NCBI GenBank assembly: GCA_018296165.2
Contig: JACKQL020000147.1
Span: 1-64,000 of the forward strand
Direction of reading: 5' to 3'
Source: Termitomyces sp. T153
Lineage: Eukaryota > Basidiomycota > Agaricomycetes > Agaricales > Lyophyllaceae
DNA length: 64,000 bases
Part shown: positions 58,904 through 64,000 of the stretch, in pieces
Position numbering within the stretch: the stretch's first letter is position 1
Layout of the letters: each line of letters opens with the position of its first letter
Program-made: the position numbers and the translations under genes
Notes under the pieces: generated by a model
What the model was told of the DNA's origin: nothing
Databases searched by the model: none
The model's input: the letters and a program-made list of their open reading frames with translations, nothing else

Positions 58904-60100
58904 TTGGAGAAACTGCCGTTTACAGAGGTAGAACAACATCTTCTTTTGGTTCCAATCTCGCACAGCGCCCAATGTATCGTGCTTGGCTTCGGCCTCGTTC
59001 ACCGACCTGATTGGCCTGAAAGCGGACCTTTCAAAGCCACCTACCCCATCTCCTTTCTTGTCGCCAATCCTGTTTATTTTTATCTCAGTCTACTGTTCGT
59101 CGCAGGTTTTGGGCTATCTCTTGTACATACAGCTATAAAACGCTTAACGCCCATATATATTCAACTGAGTCTGATCCCTTGCTTTGCTGATGGTGAGAAC
59201 CGTGGGTCCGTGACGGTATTACACGCTTCATAAATAGATCTCGGATGTGATACTATTATCTCAGTTCTTGCAATTTGATTCTACGGCATTCGTTCGATCG
59301 TGCCAAGCTGAGCGACGGTATGCGTATACATTTGGCTGATCCTTGTTCTGAGTGACCATGAATAGACTCCCACTCCATATTATAATTAATCCATCATCCT
59401 TCCATACCATACTCAAACCGTGGGGCGTTGCAATCAAGGGGAGATTTCGATCAAGCCTGATGCAGACAGCAAAAGTACTACGTACCCGGCGTCGGGCGCA
59501 AATGTCTGGATGCAATTTCAAGAATTGAGACCGCAGTAATATAGAGGAGCTTCGATCTATGCTACGGCAAAAGGCAATACTAAGAGACGTCAGCTGATTT
59601 AGAACGTTTGCGAAATTCGTTCAGAACTTTTCACGAACTGTGGGTATTTTAAGCAAAGAGCTGCGGATATAGATGTGCAAGTGTGACGTCGAGATCCGTA
59701 GATCTCATAATCTACAGTGGATGACGGATATCAGAATGTTGTTTTGTTGCTCATACGATTGGGCAAACGATTATGCACGATGCGAGGTCGGAGTGGCTAC
59801 ATTTGATAGCCTCACAATGGCGTAAAGATTTCTCTTGAAATCTCATTGAGTCATGAACCGATTGGTGAGGCCACGGTTGTGGCGAAGGGAAGTCCTTGGA
59901 CTGGCATCATAAAAATACCAAAACAGACATCTACCATGTTACGTTTCCTCTATGACCCATCTCTCTGATACCTACAGACCACTGAGTTCTGTTCAGCGGT
60001 TGGATAATACATTTTATCATCCCGCATTGTGTTATTCTAGCAAATTGGACATGTTTATGGTCGATTATTTCAATCTCTCGGTACATCGCCCATTGCACCC
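58904..60100. other. Spacer, no gene recognised
   Basis: The plus frame 58904-59233 contains one hydrophobic stretch (NPVYFYLSLLFVAGFGLSLV) but no family signature. The remainder has no coding signal. Confidence 0.35.
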
Positions 60101-61549
60101 CACGGATATATACTAGTTATCATGGTCCATCTTGCCATCTATGAAAATGATAACAATGTGGATATCAACTCCCTTTGTCTATATTCTTCAACATCCATCG
60201 AAGTACTCTATGCACCCAAAAGGGAATTTGATTTCAAGCTCCTAAGCAATCTCTTGACCACCTGTCATACCTCTTGAACTCTCCAGACTTACTTGATATC
60301 CCAGCTATCTAAAATTATGAAGGTCTGGCAATCAGAGATTGTTTATGAGAAGCTTAACCCCACCATACTGATGAACACAGACACAATATATAAAACTTTA
60401 TGGCTAGAAGTCAACCCTATTTCCACAATTATTGAACAATAGTCAGCTTCCTTTGTTCCTCCATGATGATAGCAGCCTTGTCAACTACTATGAACACCTT
60501 TATCTGTTGGATCAGCCAATCTGGGCAATACATTTATCTATGAGTCAGCCCTGGAATGGCATTTCTCAGATAGTGAGAATATATGCAAAGTTGATTGTTG
60601 ATCTCATCACAGGTCCCATAATATCTGGAGGTAAGCATCTGACATGTCAATTCAAATATAGAAATCTGATTATCTTCCTGACAGGATGATCATTTGGCAG
60701 GGTGGCTGCATATGAAGTTGCTTGACATCTTGAACTTCTCAGTAGAGACAATGCAAGGTATTCTCTTGATTGATGCACTTAATCCTTTTGAACATGTTCC
60801 CCTATCCAACTCTATAATTAACACTGTGCTCAATCACAAGTCAAAGTGCCAGCTTTGAGATCAGAAGGCTAATGAAGGAACAATTCTCAATGAAATCATG
60901 ACTACTTGGCAACCATAAGCCCAAGCCATTTCTGTGTGATTCCCTGCACTTTTGTTCTCATGAAGTGTTCAAGCTACCTCATGTCCAGGTCCCCCACTTG
61001 TTATTGGATCATACATGGCCTGAGGCAGCAATTTCAAGGTGGCCAGACACTATAGAAGAGCCATGTGGATATTCTTGACATACCTGGACAACCATTGAAA
61101 CAATGTATGGTAGTGGCATGTTATCTAACTACCCATCCTGATGACAAACAAAAGTACTCAACCTGATGACATCAATAGATTGAGACTGTATAACTGAAAA
61201 TTTCACAAGCATGTGCTCATCTGTAGCAGCTATGGGTACCTTTTCTTGTATAGATACCTACCTCTTCTTGTATAGATACCTCTTCTTGTACAGATACCTC
61301 TTCTTAAAAGCTATTCTGGAGTTACTTACTATTTATATTGGAAATATGACCTTTGTTGTTACCTTTACCTCAAATCTAATATTTACAGTACTTGAATAAC
61401 ATGTAATCAATTCCATTGAGAATATTTGCAGAAAACTAGGATTGAATCTAATCCTAAGTATTGACTATCAAGCTATCAAGAACTGACTAAGAATGCAACT
61501 ATGAGCCATGATGGTTAGGGTTAAACCTGGGCCCATCAAGATACCCCTT
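60101..61549. mobile_element. CpG-poor repeat block of unknown type
   Basis: The composition matches the decayed transposons elsewhere in the window (CpG scarce, AT-rich). A plus frame (60432-60689: LYLLDQPIWAIHLSMSQPWN) and LLDHTWPEAAISRWPDTIEE near 61,000 read like protein, but I cannot name a family. Probably a transposon remnant. Confidence 0.35.
61238..61306 (+). repeat. Short tandem repeat, unit about 18-22 bp
   Basis: TTCTTGTATAGATACCT occurs at about 61242, 61264 and 61282 with small differences and a partial fourth copy. Confidence 0.85.
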
Positions 61550-64000
61550 CTAAATATTTGTCAAGTCCCTAGACAGAATGGATGTTTCCCTGAAACATGT
61601 AGACCTTTCTCCACTGAGACCACAATGGCGAACACGGGCACAAAATTTCATCCAAGCCTCAAAGTCAGCATTTTTTAGATGTTTTACTTGATCTTCAGCT
61701 TCATTTATACGCTGTTCAACTTTTTGTGAAACATTTTGCCAGCTGCTAAAAGATGTAAAGCAGCCTGTAGCCCACTCTTCTAATGCGAGCATTATCTGCT
61801 CAAGTAATATTAGTCTTACTTTAAAATAAAAGGAAATTCTGAACTAACTAGAACAGTAGCAGTTGCAGGGAGTCTTGCTTCATAGCCCTCTGGGGGGCAA
61901 TACTGCAAAGGCAATGTGGTATTTTGCCCATATACCAAGCTTGCTGTCACCTGAACTAAGACTTCATCACCTGCTGAGTTCTACAAGAGGTTTAGACAAA
62001 AACTACAATAATTAAATAATGTTACACGCACATTTGGGCTCAGGACAAATGGAAGACGATCACACAGATCTTGGATCATCTTCTGTCGCTGGGCTATGTC
62101 AACTTGTCCAATGCAGTAGCCAGGGTGCTTCTCAACTACAAGAATGCGAGCACATGCAAGGGCCTGAGAATGGAGCTCATTCACATTCCCAATGACTTGG
62201 TTCAAGCCAGCACAACTAGCCAATGGTAAAAGTCCCAAAAAGGCTTGAATTTTATGGCTCACATTGACTTGTTGTTGAATGTCATTCATAGAAGCACCCA
62301 CCCCCTGTATAGCTTCATCTCGTGCATAATGCACTCTAGCAGTGCTCCCCTGATGTTGTGATTGGCGATCTCCAGCAGAATCTCCATTTTGGGCAAATGT
62401 CATCACCTCAGGAAAATGTTCTCGTAGAATAGCTATGTTTATGTGCCTTAGCGTTCGGTTTTCGGCCTGCAATGGTGATTTCATCAACATGTGGTTGAGG
62501 TCTGCAGTCGTATATGAAAAGGGCTCTGAGGTGAACATCTTTGTTCTTTTGGTTGAGCGGGCAAATACGTGGGTCATCTGATCATCAACTGAGATAGAAC
62601 GCCGACGAAAGATGTCAATGACAATAGGTCTAATAACTCCAAGGTAGAAAATCAGTGCAGTTCCTAATCGTTGTGTCAGGGACCAGAAGGCAGCAAACTC
62701 AGATGAGTCTCGTTGCTTGGCACGAGGATTTGTCAGAAGAATGTGACTTTGTCGATAGATGCGCACATTGCGCCTAAAGGTTCCATACTGGCGAAAGAGT
62801 ATGTGGAGAGTTTGCCATCCACGTGGTGGTACACCACATGTTATGCTAATAGCAAGTAACAGAGAATCAAGGAGGTTTTGAAAGCGATTAAGTGCATCGT
62901 CCACATTCTTGTCACACCAACGACCTGTTAATCGGTCCACAAATGTGGGGTCCAAACTTTGTTTAGAAGAGCGGGCAGTCAGTGCAAACCATATTTGCTC
63001 CACAAATGGCTTGAACACTGCTTGATTATCAGAACGATCAAATAAAGATTTCTCGGATGCAAAATCATCTTGAATGGCTGCTATCTTGAAGTCTGAGTAG
63101 GAAACAGAGGAGCCAATAGCATTCTGAATGGCACTGTCAACAGCTTCTAGAGAATTTTGGGCTGCTGCACGAAGAATGGCTATGTCCAACTTGAGGTCAT
63201 TCCCATTGGTCCTAGTAATGCGCATGGCAGCGCCATTATCGCACCAGTTGACATGAAATTTGCCACCCTCTTTGGCAGCAATTGGATGCGCAATTTTCCA
63301 GATGAATTTGATACGACTGGCAAGTGTCAACTCTTTATGGGAGATAGGCTCAACCCATTTGAAGTTCTCTTCAATGAATCTGAATTTCTGTTGTGAGAAA
63401 GTTGCAAATATACAGGAGGGTCAAAGAAAATCTTACTTTGTCATTTGTGCACCTTTATTATTTTCTGATTCTATTGAACGAGCTTGAGCAAGCTCTGCAC
63501 TTCCATCATCTCCATCAGGCTCATTGTCACCAATTTGATCCGATTCGTTATCCTCAGAAAAGTCAGCTTCAAGATCATCATTGCTATTGTCGTCTTCTTT
63601 TGTCATGTCTAGGCACCGTTCCTGGGATTCAATCTCCAGTTCTAGTGAGTCGTCAAGATCATCAGGCAGGTCAAGAACAGGATTGGTGATGGCATCTTCT
63701 CCTGATGACTGAATGAAACAGCTGTCTTCTTCATTGTCAAAGTCGTTATGCACTTCTTGCTCATCTTCCACAGGTAGAGAGTATGGTTTTTTAAAGTTGC
63801 CCAGCAATGCAGAGTGGACAAGAACAGTGAGCCACAACCGATGAAGGCGGGCGCATTCACCTGTCAGGAAGTTGGCAGACCGGATAGTAGTACCATGGTT
63901 TTTTACAGAGTGCATCTCGATAGCAAGGACTTGCTCGACCACTGATCCTACTGGCTTGCTAGCATCCAAAACCGTTGTCAAGAGTGAGACCAAGATTTTG
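61550..64000 (-). CDS. 3' part of a large gene with a tyrosine-recombinase-like C-terminal domain (runs off the right edge)
   Basis: Four exons on the minus strand: beyond 64000 to 63437, 63379 to about 62026, 61980-61849 and 61795-61550. The 63436-63380 intron joins QMTK to FIEENFKWVEPI; the other introns are about 45 and 53 nt, the last with a CTAAT branch site. The first part ends in a long acidic stretch (EDDNSNDDLEADFSEDNESD). Exon 2 carries EFAAFWSLTQRLGTALIFYL and, after a segment ending TTADLNHMLMK, TLRHINIAILREHFPEV and QHQGSTARVHYARDEAI. An Arg-His pair followed about 40 residues later by a STARVHYA tyrosine resembles the last part of a tyrosine recombinase. In some agaricomycetes such domains end large helicase or C2H2 proteins; that is inference here. 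No stop breaks the frame. Confidence 0.6.

Overview
This window looks like a repeat-rich, gene-poor stretch of a mushroom-forming basidiomycete (Agaricomycetes) genome. Four things point there: short introns of about 45-65 nt with GT...AG ends and CTAAT/CTCAC-like branch points; Plavaka-type and chromodomain Gypsy transposon relics; a fungal-type Zn2Cys6 regulator and a SAT-KS non-reducing polyketide synthase relic; and heavy CpG loss confined to the transposon blocks. No bacterial-style gene organisation is present. All calls rest on reading the sequence by eye; no database search was run.

Layout. 1-8.2 kb: a decayed Helitron (Rep plus PIF1-like helicase) followed by a degenerate minisatellite built on GGCATTTCC. 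8.7-9.9 kb: a tRNA-Ala(CGC) gene with a 22-nt intron and a 3'-truncated UbiA prenyltransferase gene, both on the minus strand. 10.6-22.6 kb: a nest of decayed Gypsy elements in both orientations, with three related LTRs. 22.4-27.0 kb: a long K/E-rich and S/T/P-rich gene whose open reading frame starts inside a Gag relic. 27.4-29.9 kb: two related F-box fragments, the second abutting a Plavaka relic (29.9-32.0 kb). 32.6-33.5 kb: a 246-bp direct repeat enclosing 415 bp. 34.9-37.1 kb: a broken ABCC-type transporter. 38.7-39.1 kb: a MITE-like element. 39.2-43.3 kb: two convergent transcription-factor genes, one without a visible DNA-binding domain and one complete with a C-terminal Zn2Cys6 cluster. 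44.1-58.9 kb: a gene graveyard holding fragments of a tandem-SH3 protein, a short-chain dehydrogenase, a SAT-KS polyketide synthase (partly duplicated as an inverted repeat), a 7-TM protein, an old-yellow-enzyme-like protein, the autophagy protease ATG4 (with a 150-bp coding segment amplified in tandem) and a SnoaL-like protein. 61.5-64 kb: the 3' end of a multi-exon gene with a tyrosine-recombinase-like C-terminus, running off the right edge.

What ties it together. CpG-poor transposon blocks alternate sharply with CpG-normal host-derived blocks. In the transposons most in-frame stops and several catalytic-site changes are what CpG to TpG or CpA transitions would produce, which suggests long-term cytosine methylation of repeats. 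The host-gene fragments are mostly truncated at domain or exon boundaries. The genes most likely to be functional are the tRNA, the Zn2Cys6 regulator at 42.3-43.3 kb, the K/E-rich gene at 22.6-27.0 kb and perhaps the right-edge gene.
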